A DNA stretch of 32,651 nucleotides from Desulfosporosinus sp. (GCA_031292055.1 JARLHV010000055.1:1-32651), one strand, 5' to 3'. Positions 18,301-25,418 are shown, counted from the stretch's first letter. A program made the numbers and translations. Notes: generated from the letters alone by a model not told the origin.

Positions 18301-19107
18301 TTGGGTATGTATTATACATCGTTTTCAAAGACCGGCATTACAGAAGACAAAGTCCTAATTCTTATAAAAATTAACAAAATACGGATGGCAGATCCAGTTC
18401 TTTTATTTATGAGAGAACATTATCCAAACCAGTTGATGCAGTTCATTACGCATAACATCGATCAATATACTGAAGTAGTGATTAAAGAAGAAAACTTTCT
18501 TTTGAACGAAATGCTTTCAGTGTTAGAAGAAAATGTGCCCGACGAATATAAAGTTAAGCTTCTCAAACTTACCACGGATAAACTATCGTTAAAGCAAAAA
18601 AGGTATTCCGATGCAGTTAAACTACACATTATCAATCACAATCTGGATGTGAATGATATTCCGTTTTTGCTCAGTTGTTACCTGAAAGAAAGTGTTGAGG
18701 TTAAGTCAGCAATAAAAAGTATCACAATTGAGCATATTGGAGACATCCTGACTGAGCAGTATGCTATTCCTCTAAAACTACTTTCAGAACTGTTTGCGTC
18801 GAATCATCTTGAAATGGAAACTAAAAAAGAATTGTTTGCGCTATGTTTACCTAACATGAATGAAGCGCAAGCAAAAGAATATCTTCACACCTTACAAATG
18901 AATGACTTTTTAAGCTTGTTCAATCAGAAACGTCCAATGTTCGAAGTCAACGGCATTAACGAGCAAATTTTAACCTTCTTTAAAAATATGCGCTGGATTA
19001 AATCTTTTGATATTGATAAGGACCAACCAGATCATTACCGAGCGAACGGGCGTAAAATGCAGAGTGGCATTTTATACTTTAAACAAAATCAAAATGCACA
19101 TTCTTAA
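15331..19107 (+). CDS. YobI-type membrane P-loop NTPase
   Basis: A 1258-aa protein that starts with a P-loop domain: ITGPYSAGKSSIIETY (K49) is Walker A, and VIVFEDMDRY (D244, D246) is the Walker B region. It is followed by RFFYLLRDDIF and DRTKFFDFIVPIVPI, typical of the YobI ATPase family. Two hydrophobic segments, about residues 124-146 and 167-190, are inserted within the NTPase domain and should anchor it in the membrane. The remaining ~900 residues look alpha-helical and repetitive, resembling a scaffold or sensor solenoid. AGAGGGTG precedes the double ATG. YobI-type NTPases are poorly characterised; large anchored NTPases of this shape recur in defence islands. The gene is much more AT-rich than the preceding operon and lies alone between two copies of a palindromic element, suggesting separate acquisition. 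Confidence 0.82.
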   Translation: MMSGNKYNFQKLTPINNAELKIYDDALNFVFDNNDIKNVAITGPYSAGKSSIIETYNSAHPEIRCLHISLAHFESAESGSGNSTEYSEAVLEGKILNQLIHQIDLDKIPRTNFKVKQKVSARKIVINTVIITSFLILVAYIWFFNAWRNFVSKLTLAWLQNVLFWTTNSALLLLSGLLCVAIFGIATYAIITTQKNRNIFRKVKLQGNEIEIFEDKDDSYFDKYLNEVLYLFEKSGADVIVFEDMDRYNVNQIFEKLREINTLINYKKNKEKKSPIRFFYLLRDDIFISKDRTKFFDFIVPIVPIIDGSNSYDQFIEHFKQGGLFELFNESFLQGLSLYVDDMRILKNIYNEFIIYHNRIQSTELNSDKLLAIIAYKNIFPRDFSDLQLGMGFVHNLFESKLDFVKQAVLSINNRIRKIEDDIQSTQDGALNSIDELDAAFIKLNQYSHLSVVGNPEASYDTHALFIKAIKDNPSQLNHIIYQGQQQHIVLTSEFNKLLQNPDYLKRKEAIERLSNGCIEKLKVDIQKLQKEKSIIQNSRLREIITKDNIDTVFSVNFTNEIGKEYMFEEIKTSPYFPLVKYLVRNGYMDETYPDYMTYFYENSLSRIDKIFLRSVTDQVPKEYAYPLKNLQLVLSRLRVVDFDYVEILNFDMLCHLLKTKPSNDIYLNSFLQQLMGTKNYKFIGEFLGVQRETNLFVEAINNIWSSIFQCILAESGFSDGQKRKYAIDTLYYSSDADIKALNENSCLSNFISGSPAFLDITTPNTNNIIVGFSLIGVKFARIDHDVSNKDLFSAVYKNNLYQLTFDLISLILEVVYGVEESSDFTSKNYTLVTSKLDEPLVEYVNGNIDQYISIILDNCGECVDDEETAVLAILNNPEVDCDHKKEYISFLKTVIERIESVLDKELWSLLLQGKLVNYSENNVLNYFFNSENGLDSFLIQFINNFNSNFKFVKNTIDGNFGENSTSNLFSAIAACNELTNERYEAFLQALGMYYTSFSKTGITEDKVLILIKINKIRMADPVLLFMREHYPNQLMQFITHNIDQYTEVVIKEENFLLNEMLSVLEENVPDEYKVKLLKLTTDKLSLKQKRYSDAVKLHIINHNLDVNDIPFLLSCYLKESVEVKSAIKSITIEHIGDILTEQYAIPLKLLSELFASNHLEMETKKELFALCLPNMNEAQAKEYLHTLQMNDFLSLFNQKRPMFEVNGINEQILTFFKNMRWIKSFDIDKDQPDHYRANGRKMQSGILYFKQNQNAHS

Positions 19108-19114
19108 AATGTTA

Positions 19115-19142
19115 TGTGACACAATGGATTTATGTTACATTC
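19115..19142 (+). repeat. Palindromic repeat element, copy 3
   Basis: This copy begins TGTGACACAA and ends GTTACATTC, 28 nt, one base shorter than the other two. It lies only 7 bp after the NTPase stop codon and, with copy 2, flanks that gene as a direct repeat. Confidence 0.65.
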
Positions 19143-19179
19143 ACCAGAAAGATGATTGAAAGGGTGTTAAATATGAAAA

Positions 19180-19332
19180 TTAACGTTGGCTACAAGTTGT
19201 TACATACAGCAATAACCAAGTTTGGGTGATTTTGACCAAAACCGCGAAATGTAAACAGCGGTTTAACGCCTCCATCCAATCCACAATCTCACCCAATTTG
19301 TTCCGAATCGGCTCTAAAACTTCCATAATCAT
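19180..19332 (-). CDS. Possible 50-aa gene or regulator remnant
   Basis: The predicted peptide MIMEVLEPIRNKLGEIVDWM is followed by EALNRCLHFAVLVK and a hydrophobic tail ending TTCSQR. The ribosome site is weak (CGGGA). The first 30 residues look like genuine helical protein sequence, while the tail looks like read-through, so it may be the 5' stub of a truncated gene. A palindromic operator-like sequence lies 8 bp upstream of its start. Confidence 0.3.
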   Translation of the reverse strand: MIMEVLEPIRNKLGEIVDWMEALNRCLHFAVLVKITQTWLLLYVTTCSQR

Positions 19333-19339
19333 TCCCGCA

Positions 19340-19385
19340 TTTAATATGTCATATTAAATATTACTATATAGTATGACATATTAAA
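19340..19385. promoter_or_regulatory. Triple half-site palindromic operator
   Basis: TTTAATATG and CATATTAAA form a 19-bp palindrome at 19340-19358, and a third half-site, CATATTAAA, lies at 19377-19385. The outer 14-bp arms (19340-19353 and 19372-19385) are also perfectly complementary. This suits binding of a dimeric regulator over the promoter of the minus-strand stub. Confidence 0.5.
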
Positions 19386-19460
19386 CGGTGAGGAGTATTG
19401 ACAGATTGATTGTGAAAAGTCCGTAACCCCTTGATACATACTGGATTGCAGACTTTTATC

Positions 19461-19491
19461 GAATCTGTCACAAATACATTGTGTCAGATTC
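19461..19491. other. Imperfect 31-bp palindrome
   Basis: GAATCTG and CACAA pair with TTGTG and CAGATTC around a 5-nt loop, with one T-T mismatch. It may be a protein-binding site or a weak hairpin. The stretch 19386-19743 around it shows no convincing gene, only short broken peptides. Confidence 0.35.
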
Positions 19492-19743
19492 AGCAAGAGA
19501 TTGAATTAAACGGATTAGGAAGATTCCGTGAGTTTGAGTTTACTTCCTATATCGTATTCTGGTGACAAAGAGCATTCATAAGTCTCTAATTTACATTTCG
19601 CTGTTTTAGTCAAACTTACCCATTTTAGTCTTCTTCCTGATATTTACTGGAAAAGGGCAAGAGACTGTTGGAACCATTGTTGGCTCAATTACTGGGTACT
19701 GATTGGGACAAAGTAACAGCGAACCGAAGAAACCAAATGGTAA

Positions 19744-19775
19744 AAGAGGTGCATAAAGCGCCTCTTCCCTTTTTC
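19744..19775. terminator. Terminator, possibly bidirectional
   Basis: AAGAGGTGC at 19744-19752 pairs with GCGCCTCTT at 19758-19766 (one G-U pair, 5-nt loop) and is followed by CCCTTTTTC on the plus strand. On the minus strand the stem is followed by TTTT, so it can also end the PIN-like gene whose stop is at 19794. Confidence 0.65.
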
Positions 19776-19793
19776 TATTAAACCTATTTTAAT

Positions 19794-20681
19794 TCAATTG
19801 TAGTGCTGATTAACTTTTTTCGAAAGCAGGATACTCTGGGATAAATTATCAATAGTGTTCTGACTCATATCTTTAGCTGTGGTAATTCTAGCTAATACCA
19901 GCTCCATTATTTCTATGAGTTTTTGATCCAAAGTTAAAACAATAGTATCTTCTTGACCATTTATGTGGTTCAGGATACCTGAGTCAAAAATATCATTCTT
20001 CTTAAACTTAAGTTGTTTTTCGAGATTATTATTAGTTTTTTCAATAAGATAATAATTGTAAAGTGGACTCTCATTTAGGATGCTTATTCTACTCTCCATG
20101 CCTAAATCTGCAAAATAATTAGAATGTTGGATAGGTTGGTCATTTATCATAAGTTCCCTCGTCATTGCTTCTCTTCTGGTGATATTACCAAATTCTTTAA
20201 TCTGAGCTGCTATAGCTGGCATGCACCCTGCTTTTGTTTTTTGGCGAACTTTAATTGCCTGAATGTACTTATCTGTTTCTCTAGAATCCTTTTTTTTCCA
20301 GCCAACAGTACTGCCACTGTCGATTAAAAATTTTAGAAATTCCTCGTGTAGCTCTATCGCGTATAATCCAAGACAATAATCAAAGACATTCTTGCAGAAT
20401 TTCTCCATATTACCCTTCTTATCGTGTTCAGACATCTGTGTATATGTACCTATTAGCGGTTGTGTTGCTGCTTTAATAAAATTAGTTCTAAATTGTTCAA
20501 ACATACTTACTCTAATTTTTAACCACGGTTCAGTATAGGCGAATGATATAGGATCAAATTCCGTGTCACTACTTAACAACGTCGTGTCAAATTGAAGTTC
20601 ATACTTATAATAATACATTAGCGAATGCATATATTTCTTTAATATAAATCTCAGGTATTCATATATATGCACGATTTCCAC
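19794..20681 (-). CDS. C-terminal part of a split PIN-like nuclease
   Basis: Read from a GTG at 20681, this 295-codon frame contains a long helical region and ends with NDIFDSGILN, then DTIVLTLDQKLIEIM. That is how PIN-fold nucleases finish their active site: Asp residues D230, D233 and D252 would join the Asp and Glu of the N-terminal frame. The GTG has no obvious own ribosome site. Adding one A to the A6 run at 20690-20695, or a -1 ribosomal slip there, fuses it smoothly with the upstream 109-aa frame to give about 407 residues. So it is probably the second half of a single gene, either frameshifted or expressed by recoding, rather than an independent gene. Confidence 0.65.
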   Translation of the reverse strand: MEIVHIYEYLRFILKKYMHSLMYYYKYELQFDTTLLSSDTEFDPISFAYTEPWLKIRVSMFEQFRTNFIKAATQPLIGTYTQMSEHDKKGNMEKFCKNVFDYCLGLYAIELHEEFLKFLIDSGSTVGWKKKDSRETDKYIQAIKVRQKTKAGCMPAIAAQIKEFGNITRREAMTRELMINDQPIQHSNYFADLGMESRISILNESPLYNYYLIEKTNNNLEKQLKFKKNDIFDSGILNHINGQEDTIVLTLDQKLIEIMELVLARITTAKDMSQNTIDNLSQSILLSKKVNQHYN

Positions 20682-20686
20682 CGAAG

Positions 20687-21016
20687 CTATTTTTTGATAA
20701 CAAATGCAACAAAGCTATCGAAGTCCGTCTTCGATTTCATCAAAATAACATTTTTCAGCATTTCGTTGGTAAACACAATACCATCTCTTGGGTAACCGTA
20801 AAAACTGTTTATATTTCCTTTTAGAAAAGCCATTTTCTGTTTTACAACGTTAAACTGCGTCTTATACCTTATGAAAAATTCGTATAAGCTGAGAACCGAT
20901 AGTCCAAGTTCATCACTTGATTGAATAACCTTATCAAACTCTTCCTTATTTACATAATCCTTTCCCTCTATATCTGCCCAATGGTAAAAAGCATTTGTAT
21001 CTAAAATTAATTTCAT
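20687..21016 (-). CDS. N-terminal part of a split PIN-like nuclease
   Basis: The 109-aa frame opens MKLILDTNAFYHW, the classic first beta strand and catalytic Asp (D6) of PIN-domain ribonucleases, and has a second acidic residue in SLYEFF (E46). It stops at TAG directly after a run of six A residues (IKK-stop), before the C-terminal aspartates needed for a full metal site. GGGAGTG precedes the ATG at a suitable distance. Alone it would be an inactive fragment; joined to the frame at 19794-20681 it makes a full nuclease with a large helical insertion. No antitoxin gene lies beside it, unlike VapBC pairs. Confidence 0.7.
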   Translation of the reverse strand: MKLILDTNAFYHWADIEGKDYVNKEEFDKVIQSSDELGLSVLSLYEFFIRYKTQFNVVKQKMAFLKGNINSFYGYPRDGIVFTNEMLKNVILMKSKTDFDSFVAFVIKK

Positions 21017-21064
21017 TAAGAAACACTCCCGACTCTTCTTTTTGTACTCACTTAAAGAGATTGT

Positions 21065-21250
21065 TCAATGATGTATTTCATAACAATCATGGCTATTTAT
21101 GCCCATCCCGCCAAAAAGGTAAAATTGGCCTAAGTTGTCTCCAACCTCATCCTGCACAGCCTTGTTCCAAAGCGCCGGATCAACGAAGCGCGCCGCCAAT
21201 GCATCAATGTCTACCTTTGCCTGTTCCGTGATGAACTCGAACTTACCGAT
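21065..21250 (-). pseudogene. Unidentified coding remnant, minus strand
   Basis: A 61-codon frame between two stops reads as convincing protein (EFITEQAKVDIDALAARFVD, then PALWNKAVQDEVGDNLGQFY) but has no start codon or ribosome site. Its base composition is GC-richer than its surroundings. I do not recognise the family. It is probably the 3' end of a gene truncated when the neighbouring restriction gene fragment was joined here. Confidence 0.4.
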
Positions 21251-21973
21251 TTAGCACTGCAGAATACGAAAAACGCTCTTTTTACCATTTGGGCGGGATG
21301 GGAACAATTAGCCAAGATAGATTCTGCCATCAATACGAGTGTAAAATATGATTTGATTGGAAAAATTGGCGCTGAAACAGGATTAACTAGGAGTGCCGTT
21401 GGTTCAATCTTGAGAGGGATACAAAAGTTCACATTTGAACAATTTCACCGTAATCCAGAAGAGTTTATTATCAAGGCTTCGAATCTTATCGATGAGCAGA
21501 AGGCTACTGTTATCATCGAGCATATAACCTATAACAAACTTGATGAGGCTTATTCAACAAAGATTTTTACTGAGCCGACACTTAAGGGAAGACTCGTAGT
21601 AAATGCGATGCAGGCAGAGAAGCACCTTTATGACCATATTCTCTATGATTCCAAGAACGAAAAAGAATTTGCTACTGAATTAGATAAATATTCTGAGGTT
21701 GCAGTCTATGTGAAACTTCCCAGCGGATTCTATATCAATACGCCAGTTGGTAAATATAATCCTGACTGGGCGATTGCTTTCCATGAAGATAAGGTTAAGC
21801 ACATTTATTTTGTAGCTGAAACAAAGGGAGACCTATCCTCGATGCAACTTCGCAAAGTTGAGGAGCTCAAGATCCACTGTGCTAGAGAACATTTCAAAAA
21901 GATTAGCAGTGAAACAGTGAAGTATGAAGTTGTAGATAGTTATGACGTCTTGCTCAGTGAGATTATGAAATAA
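21230..21973 (+). pseudogene. C-terminal remnant of type III restriction Res subunit
   Basis: The frame is open from about 21134, but recognisable sequence begins near 21230. It carries SVKYDLIGKIGAETGLTRSA, TFEQFHRNPEEFIIKASNLI and, at the end, VYVKLPSGFYINTPVGKYNP with DWAIAF and HIYFVAETKG. The last is the PD...(D/E)xK endonuclease domain of type III restriction enzymes (PD and ETK retained). Res proteins are usually about 900-1000 aa with an N-terminal SF2 helicase; here all helicase motifs are missing, no Mod methylase is nearby, and there is no good start (only a TTG at 21353). It should be non-functional unless the nuclease domain is expressed alone. YdbC follows 13 bp downstream behind a strong ribosome site. 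Confidence 0.75.
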
Positions 21974-21986
21974 AGGAGGACTGATT

Positions 21987-22208
21987 ATGGCAGAAATAAA
22001 GTACGAGATCAAAGAAACCATCGGGGTCCTATCGGAATCAGCTAAAGGGTGGTCGAAAGAACTGAGTCTTGTAAGCTGGAATGATGCAGCCCCAAAGTAT
22101 GATATTCGGGAATGGTCACCTGATCATGCTAAGATGGGCAAAGGTGTTACATTGACAGCGGAGGAGCTAAGGAAGTTAAAGGATCTGCTAAATGGAATGA
22201 ATCTATAA
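21987..22208 (+). CDS. YdbC family PC4/Sub1-like ssDNA-binding protein
   Basis: The 73-aa protein (MAEIKYEIKETIGVLSESAK, GWSKELSLVSWNDAAPKYDI, REWSPDHAKMGKGVTLTAEE) is a full-length YdbC homologue. YdbC folds like the eukaryotic transcriptional coactivator PC4 and binds single-stranded DNA as a dimer. AAAGGAGG lies at the ideal distance from the ATG and overlaps the end of the Res remnant, so it was probably translated from the same transcript. A bidirectional terminator lies downstream at 22358-22391. Confidence 0.88.
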   Translation: MAEIKYEIKETIGVLSESAKGWSKELSLVSWNDAAPKYDIREWSPDHAKMGKGVTLTAEELRKLKDLLNGMNL

Positions 22209-22357
22209 ATTTGAGGTTTAGCTGCTATGTGATCAATGAGACAATGCTATAAAGGTGAGACTTTATCGGCCATCAGCAACTTACAACGACTTTACTTTCA
22301 CGTCTCTTAAGAAATAAATTCAAGTACCCTTTTTTCACATGGGCCAACTTGTTTGTA

Positions 22358-22391
22358 AAAGACTAAGCTCCAATTGAGGGGCTTGGTCTTT
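22358..22391. terminator. Bidirectional terminator between convergent genes
   Basis: AAAGACTAAGCTCC at 22358-22371 pairs with GGGGCTTGGTCTTT at 22378-22391 through two G-U pairs and a 6-nt loop. T-rich tails are present on both strands, which suits its place between ydbC (plus) and the HTH gene (minus). Confidence 0.7.
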
Positions 22392-22408
22392 TATAATTTA
22401 ATATATAA

Positions 22409-23410
22409 TTAATCTATCCTTTCAATAATTACGTTATTAGCTAAATTCTTATATTTCTGAATCATTTCTTTAAATTCACAAATAAATTTTTTCTTGACAC
22501 TTATGTCAACTTCGTTTAAGTCTACTAACGGTACTCCGATTACTGCTAAAGTTAATGTTACTTCATCTTTCAAGTTATTTAACAATACAGACAATCTTTT
22601 GTTAATATATTCAACATCCTTATTGCCCAGAAAATCTATTCTATTTAATAACATGTCCTTTAACTTTATAAACTCTTGATCTGGTTCGCTTAATAGGTCT
22701 CTGTTTTTTCGCTTTATTATAGAATCTCTTTCTATTAAAGTATAAAATTTATTTTCATATAGAATTTGTTTTGATAAATCAACAGATTCTTCTCTAGTAT
22801 AGCCTTCCAATTTAAATATTGCATTAATAATACCTAGAAGATTAATATAGTTAATTTTTCTTTGATTTTTATTTATAATATTATCAATTAATGAACCTTC
22901 AAGTTTAAATTTGATGGAATAGACTAGTTCTCCGTTATCGGTTTCGGCATAAACTTGATTTTCTTTAAGATTTTGTAATTCATCAAGACCTTCATTTAAA
23001 TTTATCAAATTAATTATATCTTTTGTAGTAAAATTCTTCAATTTCAACATATCAATCTTATCAATTAGAAATTGAATTATCTCTTCAGGAACGACAATTA
23101 ATCTATATTGTAAATCAAAAGTAGCCATCCAAAGTTGTTTTTTTATTTCATCATCAGTAAGTTTAACCGATAGTTTCTTTAGTAAATCATTTACAAATTC
23201 ACTTCTATTCCTTTCATCAGGAATAAGTGTTTCAAAAATTTTAAAAAAGACATCTAAGTCAAGTTGTTTAATTTTCCCGTTTTCCAATTGTGAAATAAAG
23301 GAAGTATTTTTTTTCAGGTTTGAAGATAACTCGTTACTCTTGAATTCTCTTTGTTTTCTTTCTGTTTTAATAATATTAATTAATTCATCTGTTACAGTAA
23401 TTGTAGGCAT
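22409..23410 (-). CDS. HTH regulator divergent from the CBASS operon
   Basis: A 333-aa protein with an N-terminal XRE-like helix-turn-helix (residues 12-60: IIKTERKQREFKSNELSSNL then KKNTSFISQLENGKIKQLDL). A long, Lys/Asn/Ile-rich helical domain follows that I do not recognise and that could be a sensor or dimerisation module. The start codon ATG is preceded by AGGGGTG. It is transcribed away from the Cap15/CD-NTase operon, sharing a 345-bp intergenic region packed with AATACTT/AAGTATT half-sites and a 30-bp palindrome, so it most likely controls both itself and CBASS. Long HTH regulators are found beside some CBASS loci, but this assignment is from context. Confidence 0.65.
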   Translation of the reverse strand: MPTITVTDELINIIKTERKQREFKSNELSSNLKKNTSFISQLENGKIKQLDLDVFFKIFETLIPDERNRSEFVNDLLKKLSVKLTDDEIKKQLWMATFDLQYRLIVVPEEIIQFLIDKIDMLKLKNFTTKDIINLINLNEGLDELQNLKENQVYAETDNGELVYSIKFKLEGSLIDNIINKNQRKINYINLLGIINAIFKLEGYTREESVDLSKQILYENKFYTLIERDSIIKRKNRDLLSEPDQEFIKLKDMLLNRIDFLGNKDVEYINKRLSVLLNNLKDEVTLTLAVIGVPLVDLNEVDISVKKKFICEFKEMIQKYKNLANNVIIERID

Positions 23411-23431
23411 ATATTATCCGTCACCCCTATA

Positions 23432-23530
23432 AAGTATTATACTCCATTCTAATACAATACTTATATATTATCAAGTAAATTTATTTACTTGATAATTAAT
23501 GATAAGTATTTTAACTTAAATTTAATACTT
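23432..23530. promoter_or_regulatory. Operator cluster between HTH gene and CBASS
   Basis: A perfect palindrome, ATTATCAAGTAAAT-tt-ATTTACTTGATAAT, lies at 23467-23496. Around it the heptamer AATACTT or its complement occurs four times, at 23432-23438, 23456-23462, 23504-23510 and 23524-23530. The last abuts the -35 box of the CBASS promoter, as expected for repressor sites. Confidence 0.65.
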
Positions 23531-23558
23531 GACAAATAATAGGATAGAGTACTATAAT
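23529..23558 (+). promoter_or_regulatory. Consensus promoter of the CBASS operon
   Basis: TTGACA at 23529-23534 and TATAAT at 23553-23558 are both perfect consensus hexamers with 18-bp spacing. The predicted 5' leader runs about 190 nt to the Cap15 start and contains an orphan GGGGGAGGA Shine-Dalgarno-like site near 23634. Confidence 0.75.
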
Positions 23559-23754
23559 TTCAATTGTGGACATGGGAATAAGAACCAAACTTAATAGTAT
23601 TTCCATCCACAAGAAAATTATACATGCGAGAGAGGGGGAGGATTCCATTATACAAATAAGCAATAGAAGCCCATATTCATAAAAACCTATAACAGTGTTC
23701 AGTAAAACAACTTATAAAATAATTATAAATGAGAGGAAAAGGAAGGATAAATAT

Positions 23755-24363
23755 ATGCATGAATATAGCGTAATTGGGCATCCAAGGGAAAAAATAATAT
23801 ATTGGTTAGCTTTTATATCTATTATCTCTGCCCCTTTAGTAAGTAAATTTATAGACATGATATTAAATAATTACTTAAGCATTACATGGAAACTCACAAT
23901 AAGTGGAGTAGCTATTTATACAATACTTTATATATTATTTAATAAGTATTTATGGAAAATTGAAGCTTTTAGTAAATTATTTAAATTTCCAAATTTAAAT
24001 GGAGAATGGCAATGTGTTGGAAAGTCATATAATCCTAAGCAAAACAAAAATTTTAATTGGAATGGTAATATAAAAATAGTCCAAACATGGGATAAAATAT
24101 CCATTACACTTAAGACTAGCAATTCAACATCACAATCCATGAGTTCCATCGGAGGAATTAAGCACATACCTGGTATAGGGTATAAACTAGCATATAATTA
24201 TGAGAACAGTCCACATATTTCATCAACAGAATTAGCTAAGCATGAAGGCTATTGTTCACTAGATATTTCAGAAGAGCGTATTTCAGCTGATGGATATTAT
24301 TTTAATAATGCAAAAGAAAGACAAACTTTTGGAGAAATGAAATTAACGAGGAGTGGACAATGA
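23755..24363 (+). CDS. Cap15-like CBASS effector (2TM plus beta-barrel)
   Basis: The 202-aa protein has two transmembrane helices near the N-terminus (about residues 14-36 and 45-62). A beta-rich domain starts at FPNLNGEWQCVGKSY (from about residue 76) and ends SADGYYFNNAKERQTFGEMK. This is the SMODS-associated 2TM/beta (Cap15) layout: a cytosolic beta-barrel binds the cyclic nucleotide signal and the helices then disrupt the inner membrane, killing the infected cell. I chose ATG 23755, with AGGAAGG upstream, over a GTG at 23695, since it puts the first helix at the usual place. Its stop overlaps the CD-NTase start by 4 nt (ATGA). Here the effector gene comes before the cyclase gene. Confidence 0.8.
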   Translation: MHEYSVIGHPREKIIYWLAFISIISAPLVSKFIDMILNNYLSITWKLTISGVAIYTILYILFNKYLWKIEAFSKLFKFPNLNGEWQCVGKSYNPKQNKNFNWNGNIKIVQTWDKISITLKTSNSTSQSMSSIGGIKHIPGIGYKLAYNYENSPHISSTELAKHEGYCSLDISEERISADGYYFNNAKERQTFGEMKLTRSGQ

Positions 24364-25418
24364 TGACGAGTAAAGACTATTCTAAAAGGTTAACAAACTT
24401 AAAAACAAGAAGAAAAGATCAAGAATTAGTAAAAAAAGCATTTAGTGAGGGTACTTATCAATATCTTACAGAATCTTATGAGGTACTCCAAGAATCGGAT
24501 ACAATAAAATATGTAATTGGCGCGATGATGCCCGTTAGTGAAACATATACACAAAATACTTATGAACAAGGTGAACGAGTAAAATCGCAACTTCTAAAGA
24601 ATTTAGATTCAGCCTATAACGTTAAATTTGAATATCAAGGATCGGTGACAAATAATACTCATATTAAAGCACATAGTGATATTGATATATTAACATTGCA
24701 CGGGTGGTTTTATACGTTACAACACCCATTGAAACCTGTCAGTCCTTATAAAGGAGATACTGTTCAAGATTTATTAAACTTGAGACAAAATTGTTTCAAA
24801 ATATTAACAAATGCTTATCCCACTGCAGAAGTAGATGACAGTGGAGCAAAATCTATAAGCATAAAAGGAGGGTCCCTCACAAGGAAAATTGATGTAGTGC
24901 CCTCTTCATGGTATAACACGGTGTTATATGATGAAACAAAATTACCTTATTATAGAGGAGTAAGTATATTAGATGCTAAAAATAAAATATTAATAGAAAA
25001 TACACCCTTTTATCATAATAAGTTGTTAGAAGTAAAAGATAATTTATCCGCCAACAACTATAAGAAAGTTGTCAGATTACTAAAAACACTTAAAGCAGAT
25101 GCTGAAAATGATATAGAATTAAGTAGTTATGATTTAGCTTCATTAATGTATCATATGGAAGATGCCAAATATGTGGTGGGATATAGTCCATTATTGCTAC
25201 TTGAAAATTCTATAAATTATTTAATTTTCTTAAATGAAAATAGTAGTTATAGAAACAGTTTGCAGGTACCAGATAAGTCGCGTAATATATTTGTCCAAAA
25301 TGGAGCTTCTAAAACAGCCTTAAAATTGATGATAGATGAATTGGTGACAATATATTCAGATATCCTCGATGAGTTAAAGATAAATGGAACGAAGATCAAT
25401 AAAAGAATTGTTGCCTAA
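24360..25418 (+). CDS. CBASS CD-NTase (cGAS/DncV-like nucleotidyltransferase)
   Basis: The 352-aa enzyme shows the nucleotidyltransferase signature GS (G94, S95) followed by HSDIDIL (D107 and D109), with the third catalytic Asp in KIDVVPSSW (D178). Helical C-terminal sequence follows. These residues would bind two metals and make a cyclic di- or trinucleotide from NTPs on phage infection, activating the Cap15-like effector encoded just upstream. The ATG overlaps the effector stop (ATGA), so the pair is translationally coupled. No HORMA/TRIP13, E1/E2 or Cap2/Cap3 genes are present, so this is a minimal type I CBASS. The exact clade and product cannot be told from reading. A strong terminator follows at 25508. 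Confidence 0.87.
   Translation: MMTSKDYSKRLTNLKTRRKDQELVKKAFSEGTYQYLTESYEVLQESDTIKYVIGAMMPVSETYTQNTYEQGERVKSQLLKNLDSAYNVKFEYQGSVTNNTHIKAHSDIDILTLHGWFYTLQHPLKPVSPYKGDTVQDLLNLRQNCFKILTNAYPTAEVDDSGAKSISIKGGSLTRKIDVVPSSWYNTVLYDETKLPYYRGVSILDAKNKILIENTPFYHNKLLEVKDNLSANNYKKVVRLLKTLKADAENDIELSSYDLASLMYHMEDAKYVVGYSPLLLLENSINYLIFLNENSSYRNSLQVPDKSRNIFVQNGASKTALKLMIDELVTIYSDILDELKINGTKINKRIVA

Noticed and set aside
19430..19790. Short hydrophobic peptide ending ETVGTIVGSITGY on the plus strand
   Set aside because: It looks like a membrane-protein tail, but there is no start, ribosome site or longer frame; too short to call.
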